Assembly: GCF_016545825.1 (NCBI RefSeq)
Contig: NC_052614.1
Location: 13,534,559 to 13,598,558 of the forward strand
Length of the DNA stretch: 64,000 bases
Reading direction: 5' to 3'
Source of the DNA: Eucalyptus grandis
Taxonomy: Eukaryota; Streptophyta; Magnoliopsida; Myrtales; Myrtaceae
How positions within the stretch are numbered: position 1 is the stretch's first letter; each line of letters starts with the position of its first letter. Shown piece after piece: positions 22,966-34,320 of this stretch. The notes under the pieces were generated by a model, which was not told the DNA's origin, did no database searches, and worked only from the letters and a program-made list of their open reading frames with translations. The translations under genes were made by a program, and so were the position numbers.

Positions 22966-25028
22966 AAGCCTTAGGCAGGGAGACCCTATGTCTCCTTATC
23001 TTTTCACTCTTGTGTTGGAGATTTTTTCGGGTATTATTAATGATCGCACTTCTACGAAGGACTTTAAGTATTATTGGAGATGTAAATGGGTCAGCTTGTC
23101 CCACTTCTTCTTCGCTGATGATGTGTTCCTTTTCTATCAGGCTGACTAGGCCTTAGTGGCTTTACTTAAAAGAGGACTAGACATATTTTCCTCTTGGAGT
23201 GGTTTATTACCGAATAGGAATAAAGGTGAAGTGTTTCTCTTAGGTAGCTTGCCTTCTCTGAGAAACCGTATCCTTTGGGCGTTTGGTTTTCAGGAAGGTA
23301 AGCTTCCGGTTTGTTACTTGGGGGTACCTATTATTTCCTCCAGACTGGGTAAGGCAAACTGTATTACCTTAATCGACCATATTACTGCCAGGGTCCAATC
23401 TTGGACCCAGTGCTTTCTCTCCTTTGCAGGCAAACTTCAATTCATTAGATCAGTCCTCCATGCTATTTAGGCATTTTGGGCCAGTGTTTTTTCTTTACCA
23501 GCCTCGGTTTTGGATGGTATTGAAAGGATATTGAGACAGTTTTTGTGGAAGGGTTCTTCCCTTGGCTCTGAATGGGCTAAAGTAGCTTGGGAGGACATCT
23601 GTCTCCCCATGAATGAAGGTGGTCTTGGTATTCAGAGACTTAAAGAATGCAATAAGGCTGTGATGCTTAAATATATTTGGATTCTTTTCACGGATAAAAA
23701 ATCTCTCTGGTGCAGGTGGATCCATTCGAATTTCTTAAAGAATGAGAATTTTTGGGTTTCACCTACTCCTTCTGTCTGCTCTTGGGTGTGGAAAAAGATC
23801 ATGCAATTGAGAAAGGAATTTCAATTGTCCTTTGTTTGGAAAATTAGTAATGAATTGTCGATGTCTTTATGGTTCGACCACTAGCTTCCTATTGGTCCTC
23901 TAGGCTGACTTATTCCCACAATCTCTTATTGATGCCTCTGGTCTCCAAAAATACTCAATTGTCGCCAACCTCTTCCATCCACTGGGTCGTAGTTTTAGAT
24001 CCCTCTTGGATTGCTAAGGTATAGCCCTTCCGGCTCTTTCCTTGAGTCGGGATAGGTTTTCTTGGAAAGGTGATTCCTCCTGTGTTTTTTCAGTTGCATC
24101 GGCTTGGCAAATTATGAGGAGAAAGAGGAGCCAAGTTCCCTGGGCCTCCTTTGTTTGGAACAACGCTATTGCTCCTAGGTATCAATTCCATCTTTGGCTT
24201 ATTACTAAAAATCGTTTACCTACCCAAACTTGCCTCCTGTCTCATGGTAGAATTGACTACACTTGTTGTGCTTTTTATAATGATAAGCCTGATTCTATAG
24301 ATCATATGTTCTTTGAATGTCATACTTCGGCGACACTTGCGCTTTTTTGGGCTACAAGATGTAACATTCCATGGCAAAATAGGTCCTAGATGGACAACAT
24401 TCTTTGGCTTATGAAGTACCTCTCAGGAAAGGAATTTTTCCATTCCTTGTCTCTGTTTTCTTTTGAGGCTTTGTGCCATATTATTTGGAAGAAAATGAAT
24501 GATGTCATCTTTCGTGGTGAAGCTGTGGTAATCTCAGCGTTGAAGAACCATCTTATTAAGGTTGTCAAGGACAAAGCTCTAACTTACAAGAATGTGCCCA
24601 ACTCGTACAAGAACAGAAGACTTCAGAGAAGTTGGGGTTTTTATGCTTCTATTTTTGAGCCTATGTAGGTGGGTTCTTGCCGTTGTGACTCCTTCGAAGT
24701 CTTCCTTTTAGCAGTGGGTTGGTTCAATTTGTTGGTAGATGCGATCTAGCAATTGCTTGCTCCTGCGTTGCTTCGGCCGTCTTGCTGCTGTGCTGCCGTT
24801 CTAGCTAGGGGTTTTGTTGCCTTTTGTTTTGGTTGTTTTGCTTTTGTTGGTTGGTCCGCTTGTCTTGCGGTCCTCCTTGTTTTTCTTCGGCTCCCTTCCA
24901 CTCGTCCTGACTTATTCCACTCGTCCTGACTTGTTGTCTTTATGAGTGTAAGTTTTTTGTGCTGAACCCTCTTGTATATTTTGGTTCTTAGCTTAATATA
25001 TTCTTACCTAACCAAAAAAAAAAAAAAT
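22966..25028 (+). mobile_element. 5'-truncated L1-type LINE, defective
   Basis: A non-LTR retrotransposon tail that would copy itself by target-primed reverse transcription if complete. The reading frame enters in mid reverse transcriptase at SLRQGDPMSPYLF, followed by the catalytic FADD motif (ttcgctgatgat, 23111-23122), then LPVCYLGVP, ITARVQSWTQCFLSFAGK and EGGLGIQRLKECN, and ends in a zinc-binding zf-RVT-like part (FSWKGDSS...VWNNAIAPRYQFHLWL...CHTSA). Several in-frame stops (for example after FLFYQAD) and a frame change between about 23885 and 24040 show it is dead. It ends in A13 just before 25028. AGAGC at 22961-22965 and 25029-25033 may be the target duplication. The empty site is in unit 3 near 36812. 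The endonuclease and 5' part are missing. Confidence 0.92.
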
Positions 25029-25087
25029 AGAGCGAGCGAGCATCTATACAGCAGAAAGACACGTGTCGGGCTTAAGAGGGCTCTCTC

Positions 25088-25832
25088 TCACACCACCGTA
25101 GCACACTGCTATTTCGTCGGGTCAAAAAGCGTCGACAACAAGTACTTCCGCCCTTTCACCCCTTCCGCGTTGTAGCTCGCGCCCATCCCCGACTCCACCA
25201 GCAGCTCCCCGGCATAGCCTGGGTACGACCCCTTCCCGAAGCTCCCCATGCAGGCCAACGCCACATCGGTCAAGGCGCCAGGCACGCCGGCCGTGTACCC
25301 GTCCCTGAACGAGTTCCTCACCGTCCCGGCAAGGACGCTCACGACGTTGATCACCATCCCGTCGGCCCCAACATCGTCGTTCAGCGCGACGAGCAGCAGC
25401 GACTGCGGGCCATAGATTGGCAGGTGGAATGGCCACGCACACTGCCCCGAGCACTAGCTCGCCGAGTCGCCGACCTAGATGAACGTTTGCTGCCCAATCA
25501 AGCCGTGGGTGCCTCAGCCGCTAACACCAAAGCGCTCAACAACGACGTCTTGGGCCGTGAGGATGAGGGCCAGCTCGCCGGCACTGGGCCTCGAGTTGAG
25601 CTTCTAGGCCAATTTGGTGATCTGAGCCCGCTTCAGCAATTTGCCCATGGAGCAGCTCTCGTCGTCGAGCTGGCTCGCCAACGTGATGCGAGTCTGTTTC
25701 TTGTCGGCCTTCTGCAGGTAGTTTTGGACAGTGCTCCACCACTTGGCAACGGAGGGGACCAACGGCGGCGGCTTGTGTTGGGTCTTTTGGGGAGTGAAGG
25801 AGAGGAAGAAGTTAGAGACGGTCGACTTCATG
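25088..25832 (-). pseudogene. EXORDIUM/PHI-1-like pseudogene (unit 2)
   Basis: Aligns without frameshift to the intact gene at 36867-37817 but is broken. The first ~68 codons (signal peptide and YHNG region) are absent: homology starts at the KSTVSNFFLSFTPQ stretch at 25832 and unrelated sequence follows. Five premature stops are in frame: 25604-25606 (Gln to TAG), 25514-25516 (Cys to TGA), 25475-25477 (Trp to TAG), 25454-25456 (Gln to TAG) and 25109-25111 (Ser to TAG, near the end). Several stop changes are C-to-T or G-to-A transitions. Recognisable pieces remain: KWWSTVQNYLQKADKKQ, DDESCSMGKLLKRAQ, CAWPFHLPIYGPQS, GADGMVINV, SYPGYAGELLVESG. A LINE ends 60 bp from its 3' end. Confidence 0.95.
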
Positions 25833-26640
25833 TGTGTGTGTTTAGGCAATAAGTTGGGTACACTGGGGAATTTAAAAGTGTCGGTACTACTGACTACACC
25901 TAGCTGCAAGTCGGTCATCTCATCCCAACTTAGCTATACACATGGTCGCTTAACCCTGATCCCTTGGCTCCTTAAAAAATGTTTCGATTCTCCAAAAATC
26001 TAGCTACCCTCCTACCTCCCTTCTATGCGGCGAAGCTACCTCCATCCCTAGTCCATCGGTGAATAGTGGGAAGGGACCCACCATGCGCTCGTTGACATGG
26101 GCATACATTCCAACAAACCTAAGAGTGACATGCCCCATTGGAGGCCCTATATCCACAACCAAAAAATACTTGATTCGGATAAACATCGTATCCAAGAAAT
26201 CAGGATCTACAAACTCACCCTCTTGCCAAGTGAAGTCAATTAGTACTCCGTAATAGATCATAGGGTAGGCAGGTGGGAATGATATTTCTAGTAATCTGAA
26301 AAGATGAAGTCAGCAACTAGTGAGCCTAAACTCAGCAAGTAGAAGGTCCACCGATCTATACTACATAAATTGATCACCATACTAACAAGAAAAGCCTCAA
26401 TATAAGGTTATCAACATACCTGAAAACATTTCCGAAATATAATAACTTTTTCCAACAAATAACTAATAGCCCGATTTAGAAGTGCTAAAGTTATATTTAA
26501 TATACATTCATGATGCCATTGTCATTTGAAGAACCCTGTTATCCCCCGGGCATCTCCCACCCATTCAGCATCACAAGGATATATGGAGGAATTATATTAC
26601 ACCTCTCAGGCATTTGAAAAAATCCACTTAAAATATCCCT
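25833..26640. other. Spacer between units 2 and 3, no gene recognised
   Basis: This sequence has no counterpart that I can see in the other units. It begins where EXORDIUM homology stops abruptly and ends where the unit repeat resumes. An 85-codon minus-strand ORF (26004-26261) is not recognised. The junction is probably the scar of the rearrangement that truncated the EXORDIUM copy. Confidence 0.5.
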
Positions 26641-27051
26641 TTTGAAAACATCTCATAATTTTGTTCATGATGCATCAGATTAAAGTAACAAATCGAGGAG
26701 TGATTTTTGCATTTTTCTAAGATTTGTAGTTTCTTTGGAAGTTCGATAGCAAAATGACATCATATATAAAACTTTCACGAATCAACATTTTCATATCCTT
26801 AAAAGACATGTGCACTAATTGTGTAATGGGAAAATTAAATAGCCGTCCCTGTGAATTTTGAGCCCAAGTCGTTTTTTAATTGAAACATCCTAATATGGGA
26901 GCCCAATATAAGGAATCGTACAACAATTGCTTCATGTGTATGGCGGCTGCACGGATATTGATGCAAACAATTCCAAGTGACGGAACTGAAGTTGACACCA
27001 CCAAGATAATATCCAGAGAAGAGGACTGTCAAAAGAAATGAGCGAACGAAC

Positions 27052-28918
27052 TTAATCTCTTCTGGGCAAGAGCAGCACCTTGTTGACCAACTCGTCCAAG
27101 TTCAAGAACGACGACCCGGAAGGACACGTGGCCTCTCCGGCCATCTCCTTCCACTCCATCGCCTTCCTCTTCATCTCCTTCCCTCTCTCCCCCTCCATCA
27201 GCTCCCTCACCTGCCTCTCCACCTCCTCCCTCTTCACGTCGCCGTCGATCTCCATCCCGATCCCCCACTCCTCGAGGCTGTACCGGCAGTTCATCTGCTG
27301 CTCTGCAAAGAACGGCCAGCACACCACTGGCACGCCGGCCGCGATGCTCTCGATTGTGGAGTTCCAGCCGCTGTGGGTCAGGAACCCGCCGACCGCCAGG
27401 TGGTTTAGCACTCGCTCCTGGGGGCACCAGCTCGCCAGCAGGCTCCGCTCCCTTGTCGTGGCCGAGAACTCCGGTGGCAAGACCGCCGTGTCGCCGACGA
27501 CCAAGTCGGGCCTAATAACCCACAGGAACGTCTGGCCGCTGTTGGCGAGCCCCCATGCGAACTCCACCAGTTGTGTCGGAGACATCACTGTGATGCTCCC
27601 GAAGTTCACGTACACGACCGAACCGGGCGGTTCCAAGTCGAGCCACTCGAGACAGCCCAGGTCTTCCTTCCACAGATTGGACCCGATCGACCTAGTGTCG
27701 TTATCGGGTAGTTGCTCCGTCGGGAGATGAAGGGGACCAAGGGTGTAGATGGGAGGGAATATGGACTTGAGAGCATCGAGGACCTCCTTCTCTAGTCGGT
27801 CGAACGTGTTGAAAACCATGGCCGAGGCTCTTTTCGCTCTCTCGGTCTCGACCAAGCAAAAGTCAACCATCGGTCGTCTGGGTCAGTGGTTCGGATGAAG
27901 CTTGGTAAGTCTCTCTGGCGGATGTTTGTCATACCGGGTATCCAATCGATGACGGTATCTAGGTACCCATTTGTTAAGTAGCTTGCATCTGCAAATTGAG
28001 AATCGATTAACTAAACTGTGTGACTATACGTTGCCACAGTTTTCATAAAGGATCCGTTCTGACCATGTCGTTTGATGTTTATAGTGTCACATGGCATAGT
28101 TTGTGTTGTCAATGCTTTTCTTATACTATTTTTTTTGGTCTAAACTTTCGTTATGTTTAGATAAGGAAAACATGAGAGTATTGTTGAAGGTCATAGGAAA
28201 TGATTAAGTCATAAAGAATACGTAAGCTCCGGACAAAGTCAAGATTCTTACATGTCAAATTCTACTTTTAACAGTTGACTGAGTCAAAGTATTCCAGGAC
28301 AGAACTATGAACAGCAAACCAAACCCACAAAAGAGAAATTAAAAAATCATTAGCCGTAAATCTGCTAAGTGAGATAACTTGAATAAATTAATGCATACCT
28401 TTGAGAGGAGTAAGGCCCCTGTCAATAAGACTGCGATACTGCACGTAACCCATGAAGCCGCACGCGCTCGTGGTCCAGAACAGGACCTCGGGCACGCCGA
28501 CCGCCTCGGCGGCATCGAGCGTGAAGCTCATCGCGCCGTCCGACACCACGCAGCTCACCGGTGGGGATCCCGACGTCGCGCTTTCTTCATTGAGCCTCTC
28601 GAGCAGGTCCCGGAAGTAGGGCGAGCAGGACTTCTGCGTGGACTGGCAGAGGGCCGGGATGTCCTGGGTGGCGTCGGCGTCGGAAGGCGGTAGGCCGTCG
28701 GGGATGGCGTGGAACTGGAACGACGGGAGGCCGTCAAGGGAGGAGGGGCAGCGGGAGCGCAGGAGGCGGCTGTGGTTGTACTCGGTGTTGACGAAGGTGA
28801 CGTGGAAGCCCCGGTGGTGGAGGAGCTTGGCGAGGTTGAGCATGGGGTTGATGTGGCCCTGGGCTGGGTAGGGGATGCACACCGCGTGTGGCATTTGGGT
28901 CATCTCTATCGAACTCAT
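27052..28918 (-). pseudogene. UDP-glycosyltransferase, UGT85A type (copy 3, 1-bp frameshift)
   Basis: Exon 1 is 28918-28399 (start ATG giving [10 protein letters not shown]) and exon 2 is 27988-27052, with the intron at 27989-28398 and the same splice sites as copies 1 and 2. Exon 2 is 937 nt, against 938 in both paralogues: at 27871-27874 a GGG of copy 2 (plus strand) is GG, one C lost from the coding strand in the DPDDP codons. The predicted product leaves frame after about residue 212 and meets a stop at 27792-27794, giving about 238 residues without the PSPG box. Downstream the original frame is open to the end, with an intact PSPG box ([24 protein letters not shown]). A Leu-to-Gln change in the otherwise shared RLRDLPSF motif (here RQRDLPSF) hints at relaxed constraint. 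A recent pseudogene or an assembly error are both possible. Confidence 0.85.
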
Positions 28919-29031
28919 CTCTCTTTTCTCTTTCACTTCTCTGTGTTTTGATCGTTTCTCTTGCTGTTGCTGTTGCTCTTTTCTGGGCAAGGAAGAAGAG
29001 ATGGGCGAGAGGAGTACGTGAGGCTTTGGCC

Positions 29032-29039
29032 TATTTGTA
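29032..29039 (-). promoter_or_regulatory. Degenerate TATA-like box of UGT copy 3
   Basis: TACAAATA on the minus strand, 114 bp upstream of the start codon at 28918, the same variant as in copy 2. Confidence 0.45.
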
Positions 29040-29261
29040 GGCGGGGCGAGACAATTGGGGAAGGACCGGTTAAACGTCGGTGAACAGTCCCGGCCAACTT
29101 GGAAGACGTGAGAGAGACGAGCGGGGAGGGACGTCGGCACTCAAAAAGCCAAGTTGGCGGACAACGTGAGACAGCGAGAGAGACGTGAGATTTGTTGGAA
29201 GATCTTGAATTCCAAAATGTGTGGTTATAAAAAAAAAAAAAATAGTAATTTTTTTTTTTTT

Positions 29262-29440
29262 TTTGATGACCCAGAAACCCCGAAAGCCGACAGCCGGCGG
29301 GAAAACCTGGGGCGACGCAGTTCGACCACCACACTTACGCCAACAAGTTAAATTACCCCAAGACGCACTGGGGATTTGAACCTCTCCCCTTCACGAGGGG
29401 GAGAAGGCCCAAAGCCGCAACGCCACTCGTGTGGGTGGTA
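29262..29440 (-). mobile_element. tRNA-derived SINE-like insert in unit 3
   Basis: Read on the minus strand: a box A-like GTGGCGTTGCGG, box B GGTTCAAATCCCC, a body ending GTCGGCTTTCGGGGTTTC, then a poly(A) tail (poly-T near 29249-29263 on plus). AATAGTAATTT flanks it on both sides (about 29241 and 29442), a good target duplication. The position corresponds to the insert of unit 2, and the 3' ends match, but the bodies differ markedly. The corresponding site in unit 1 (about 4320) has neither. Confidence 0.7.
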
Positions 29441-29547
29441 AAATAGTAATTTATTTATCTTTAATGATTTGACTAATTTAGAAAAACGAGGTGATCCAAA
29501 ACTTTTTAATCAAAATATAACTTATACTTAAATTTTAAAAAAATTAT

Positions 29548-29607
29548 ATAAGTTAATTTTTCTTTTTTCTTTTTTGGTAAAAGATAAGAATAAGTTAATT
29601 TTTCTTT
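29548..29607. repeat. Short insert between 18-bp direct repeats (unit 3)
   Basis: ATAAGTTAATTTTTCTTT at 29548-29565 and exactly again at 29590-29607, with 24 nt between (TTTCTTTTTTGG plus TAAAAGATAAGA). Read on the minus strand the filler ends TTTTACC followed by an A-rich tail, resembling the CTAACC-poly(A) end of the LINE at 25028. Unit 2 has a single copy and no filler near 14493-14512. Confidence 0.8.
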
Positions 29608-32600
29608 CATGTGACTTGATCTTCACAATTATAAGACCGTCATCGATAATTGAACCCAAATGCTTGACAATTGGACTCAAGTCCTCAATGGCTAGACCAT
29701 GGAAGCCGACGGCTTGATTTAGATCCTTGCCCCCTTGACAAGTAGACTTGAGACCTTGCACCTAAACATGAATCTTTGTTTTGTACGTGTGTTTCATAGT
29801 TTTCCTATAATAATAATGTAAAAAAAAAAAAAATCAAACAAATATGAGTAAGTCAAATCACTTTTTGAAAATAACTTCTTCTAAAATTAATTTCCTTGAA
29901 ACAAACAAGGCCATTAATTTGGTGAAAATTAAAATGAATTTATAGTAAGGACATGTGAGAACACCGAAATGATGTTCAAATGAAAGAAATATGATTGAGA
30001 ACCGATTCCACTTGTTTACTTGTCTTGTAGGCTAAATTGGCACCACTATCATCCCCATTCCCATGTTCTCCATATCCAACTCCCCAGTCGTTGCTGAAAG
30101 CAACATATGCATGCATGTTTGGTGCAAGCAAAGCTTTTAGACATGCCTGGCATGAGCAATCTAGACCAAAGGTTGACCATACACTCAAAATGATTCAAAA
30201 TTATGAAAAAAAATACTATGTGATTTACGAATCGAATCTATTTCAATCGCTCATCATATGGATCCTACAATGAAGCAAACGTAGTGAAAAATTAAGACAA
30301 TGATGGTTCGCATAATTTATGGATCATGTGCATTTATGCATTTATCGCATATGTCAAAACAAATAATAGAGCAAAAAAGTCCATATGACCCTACACTTTT
30401 TTATTCACGTGTTCCCACTTTTCTAAGGGTGAAAGGAGAACAGAAAAATCTAATTAAACGCAATTGCCAGTTGTATATCTTGAATTCTCATTTGGACTTC
30501 ATGATCAATGATGGAGATTGCTCCTCGCGTGTCGAAAACCCTAATTCAAGAACTCGTCCGGAGTTGAGAATCTGCTTGGTAAAGCCAAAATAGAAATAGA
30601 TAGTTGAAACCCAAGATTGCATTTTAGGTAATACAAACATTGTTTAATAATATAGCGAATACTGAACATTGATTTCATTGAGTAATATAGTTTTTTCTTA
30701 GTAACCAAATATGAATGTATGAAGATTATTTGAAGGTTTTATACTTTTTTTTATGCAATATAGTGGGCAAGATTTTAGTTCTTATACGGATGTAATTGAT
30801 ATGGATTGAACTAGTAGCCATTTTCTTTTCTTCTTATCATGTAAACTAGCAACTTTCTTACTTGGCAAATTAAGTGACTTTTTTTACTCGATTGAGTATT
30901 TTAAATTGAAACAAGTGACTTTTCTTTTCTTTTTTTCTTTTTTTTTTTTGTATAATTCGGGAATCTAAATGCACGATTACAAAAGCTAAGCTATTTGGAG
31001 GCTCGTTAAAAACCCTGTATGCCCCATAAACCAGTTAGATTTAAGCATCTAGCCTATACCGGTGTTGCAACTGAAAAGAGTTTACTCGCAATTAGTGAAA
31101 TTTTGGCAAATGACCTTTGGCTTCTGAGTTAGAAATTCCCAAAACATTTTACGGCCATTTAGTTTACGGGTTTGACGAGCCAAATGCGTACACGGATTAA
31201 ACAGTTGACTTGTTTTCACTAACACGTTTCAAATCCTAGCTTAGTCAAATAAACTTCCACAAGAAGAATGCAAACGACAAAAAACGTTGTAAATTCAACA
31301 ACTTTTCTTCTTATCATGAGTATTTTGTTGGTGAATTAGGTACCGCATGACCCGTGTTTGACCTCAGCAAATGGAGAAAATGAATGAAAATTCATTGAGC
31401 CATGGATTGCTTCGCCTCTGACCCCTAGGCTTAATCGAAATATATTAATTCTCAAGATATTGGTGTACAAAACATAAAAGCAATCGGTTCGTGAAGTTTT
31501 CATAATTGATTGCTTAACAAGTATTTTCAAAACACTCATTAATAATATCTAGATTATAATTATTTCTTTAGATTGAAATATCGTGTTGGTCGGCGATTTC
31601 AAAGAGGAGAATAAATTCAATGAGCCTTCTTCTTATGGTAAGCGACGGCAAAACAAAATGATCAATTATTCAATTGGCCATGCATTCCATGTAAGTTTAA
31701 GGTTGGGAAAATAAGAGGGGCACTAATAAGCGCTCCAAAGGGACGCTCTTTAAGATCTTCTGTAATAAATATCGACACATTCTAATGATGGAAACATAGA
31801 CATTTACCTTAGCGTCTCTGACTCCAGCATAGGCGAGGCAATCAAAATCGTTAATGCACCTCAGGCCGCCATCCATCAGTAAAGCGAGGCCATATAATCA
31901 CGAAAGGAAACGTGACAAAAGATGCGCATCCTTATCTCCGAGCGCCCTTCTCGTTGAAATACCTTGGATATTCTGGTCTCTAACGGTGGAAAATATCTCA
32001 AAAAGATATCGGCAGACAGTTCTTCCATTTACAAATGGACGAAAACATGGCCCCATGCAAGCGCCCCGCGCATCGAGGCTCGATACTCACGCAGCCGGAT
32101 TATCTTCTTTGACTTGTCTCTAGCATCCATCCAATAACAGACCAGTGAGTAAACAAGAATCTTGCCCTCGTCGGCCAGATCTTGCCTAGCCTAGCCATTG
32201 GTGAGGCTAATCTCACCCGCGGCGGCAAGGTTGATTTTTTCCAACCCAACCATTGGAGAGGTCCAGCTAGCCAGCCCGAGCGTCTAGCTGGTCCCCACAA
32301 CTTGTTAGAGAAAAAATAAAAAATAAAAAATAAAAAAAATTATAAAAAAATTAAATATTACTAAAAAAAATTACGTTAGCGCTGGCCGTATTATATAAGA
32401 TGCCAAAATTGATCGAATCGACTCAATTAGTAAAAAATGAAAAGATTATGATTTAATTAATATAGTGAAAAGGTTTATAAATTAATTGATAAAAATATAA
32501 TAAATTTACATTTTTTAATAATTTTATTGTGCAACAGTTCACGAAACATTTATGAGATTCATAAAATTATGACAATTCGATACGATGTGACTCATTAAAT

Positions 32601-32801
32601 TCACAAAGCTTTCACAAAGCTTTGCATTTCCAAATATGCATGGCTACGAGTCACCTACAAACTTAAAAACGTGGAGTCGATTTCTTGCACATTTTATATG
32701 GAAGAATTAAAATAAAATGTTAATTTCCTTTTTATTTCTTCTCTTGTCGTGAGGATGGCAGTATAACACTAGGTGCAGGGAGGAAAAACAACCATTTCCA
32801 T

Positions 32802-32845
32802 TCTTCATCAATCTCGACCAAAAAATAAAAAAATCTTCATAAATC
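32802..32845. repeat. Short A-rich insert between 12-bp direct repeats (unit 3 copy)
   Basis: Orthologous to 17813-17856: TCTTCATCAATC at 32802-32813 and TCTTCATAAATC at 32834-32845, with TCGACC plus an A-rich run interrupted by one T between them. Confidence 0.75.
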
Positions 32846-33099
32846 ACTACGAAAAGCCTTCCGCAATTTCCGAATGAAAATGAAGATTCTGTTGCACGGA
32901 GGGTTGTGCTTGTCTTTAAGTAGACAAGTTCAAATTTTTAGCGAAGATTAGGGACACACATGGAATGGACTTTCAATGCGTAGAGAAAACGGATCAGATT
33001 AGTTAGGTCGGTTTGGGTCGAGCTCGGGCTCCGGCTATCCCCTCTCTTGCGATTACCCTAAAATGAGGTATTGGACTTTTATCTATGCCCTTATAAGTA

Positions 33100-34320
33100 A
33101 TTGTTAATACCCAAAGTTATTTTTACTGTAATGCAAATGATTGCCATGTGTTCAGGCCAAGAGATATCACTGTGGACATATAATTCAAAAATAGAATTGG
33201 TATCAAGATTTTAAGTGGTAATAGTTGATGCTCAAAAGAGCATGCAAATCAAAGGAATGATTATTACTTACTGAACAAGTCGTGAGCATCATCAACAAAT
33301 CAGGAGACAACAAGATGTGGATAAAGTGGTTAAGCAAAGAATGTTGGAGAAATTAGGAACGACTTTCAATGAAGGGTCAACCAACCGAGGGTTACCAAAT
33401 TGTCCTAGAAATACCACAGACAATCCAACGAAGGGCCCCAAACAACACATCAAATTCTTTTATCTTATCATTTAGTTATCTTTGTGTAGCTTAGTTTAGC
33501 TATAGTTTTGGTTTTTTGTCATTGATTCAATTCCGATGAGTGTCTATATTCTAGGTAGTGCTGTTGATTAGATTCCAATGCTATCCGACCGTCCAACAGC
33601 GTCGATTAGATTTTGACGTTGTGTCTTGATATTCATCTAAGAGCAATATCTGTCCGATCTTGTTTCTATTGTTCAACGTCGTTGATTAGAATCTGATGTT
33701 GTGTTCTTATATCTATCTAAGAGCAGTACCTACCGGATGATGTTTCCACTATCTAGCGTCTTCAATTAGATTCCAACGTTGTGTTCTCATACCCATTTTG
33801 GAGCAATCTCTACCTGGTATTGTTTCCATTGTCCAACATTATTGATTAGATTCCAACTTTGTGTCCTCAAACCCATCTAGGAGCAATGCCTTCTTGATGT
33901 TGTTTCCATCGTCCAACGTCATCAATTAAATTCCGACGTTATGTCATCAAAACCATTTAGTGTTGTTTCCATCATTCAGTGCCATTGATTAGACTTTAAC
34001 ATTGAGTGATCCACTTGATCTTAGTAGGTTTTCATTAGTATATTGAAAGGTGCTTGAACTAAGCCATTGATTAGATTCCGGCACTTGTCCTCATTAGTTT
34101 TGAGTTTGTACTGAATGATTTCATTAGACTTAAGACTATAATATTTATATTTATTTGCATTTGACCTTTTTTGTGCAATACTAGCACATAACCTAAATCC
34201 CCTTAAATAAAAACCAAAACATAACGGTAAAACATATTTTGTTATGAAATCCGAAATCGGCCAAATAGTAATACACGCAAACACACACACACACACACAA
34301 GCCATGTAAACTCATGGGCG
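33100..34320 (+). mobile_element. Degenerate LTR-retrotransposon-like 3' remnant in unit 3
   Basis: Orthologous to 18104-19467, with the same order: degenerate purine tract, TAGTTGATGCTC, then the ~80-bp repeats. Repeat phase markers fall near 33656, 33737, 33816 and 33895, so the period here is a clean 79-81 bp. An (AC)n run is at about 34277-34299. No protein-coding remnant recognised. Confidence 0.5.

Larger units (their letters stand above)
11260..25832. repeat. Unit 2 of the UGT/EXORDIUM tandem array
   Basis: UGT copy 2 (11975-13841) and the dead EXORDIUM copy (25088-25832) are separated by about 11 kb of non-coding DNA that aligns block by block with unit 3: 15290-15720 with 30980-31430, 17380-18100 with 32380-33100, 19270-21060 with 34030-35890, and 21340-21960 with 36150-36770. 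The unit is longer than unit 3 mainly because of insertions annotated separately. No further gene is seen between 13841 and 25088; the remaining ORFs are short and not conserved between units. Confidence 0.8.

Noticed and set aside
26004..26261. 85-codon minus-strand ORF, considered as a retrotransposon gag-like (DUF4283) fragment.
   Set aside because: The resemblance is too weak to claim; no zinc knuckle or neighbouring reverse transcriptase is present.
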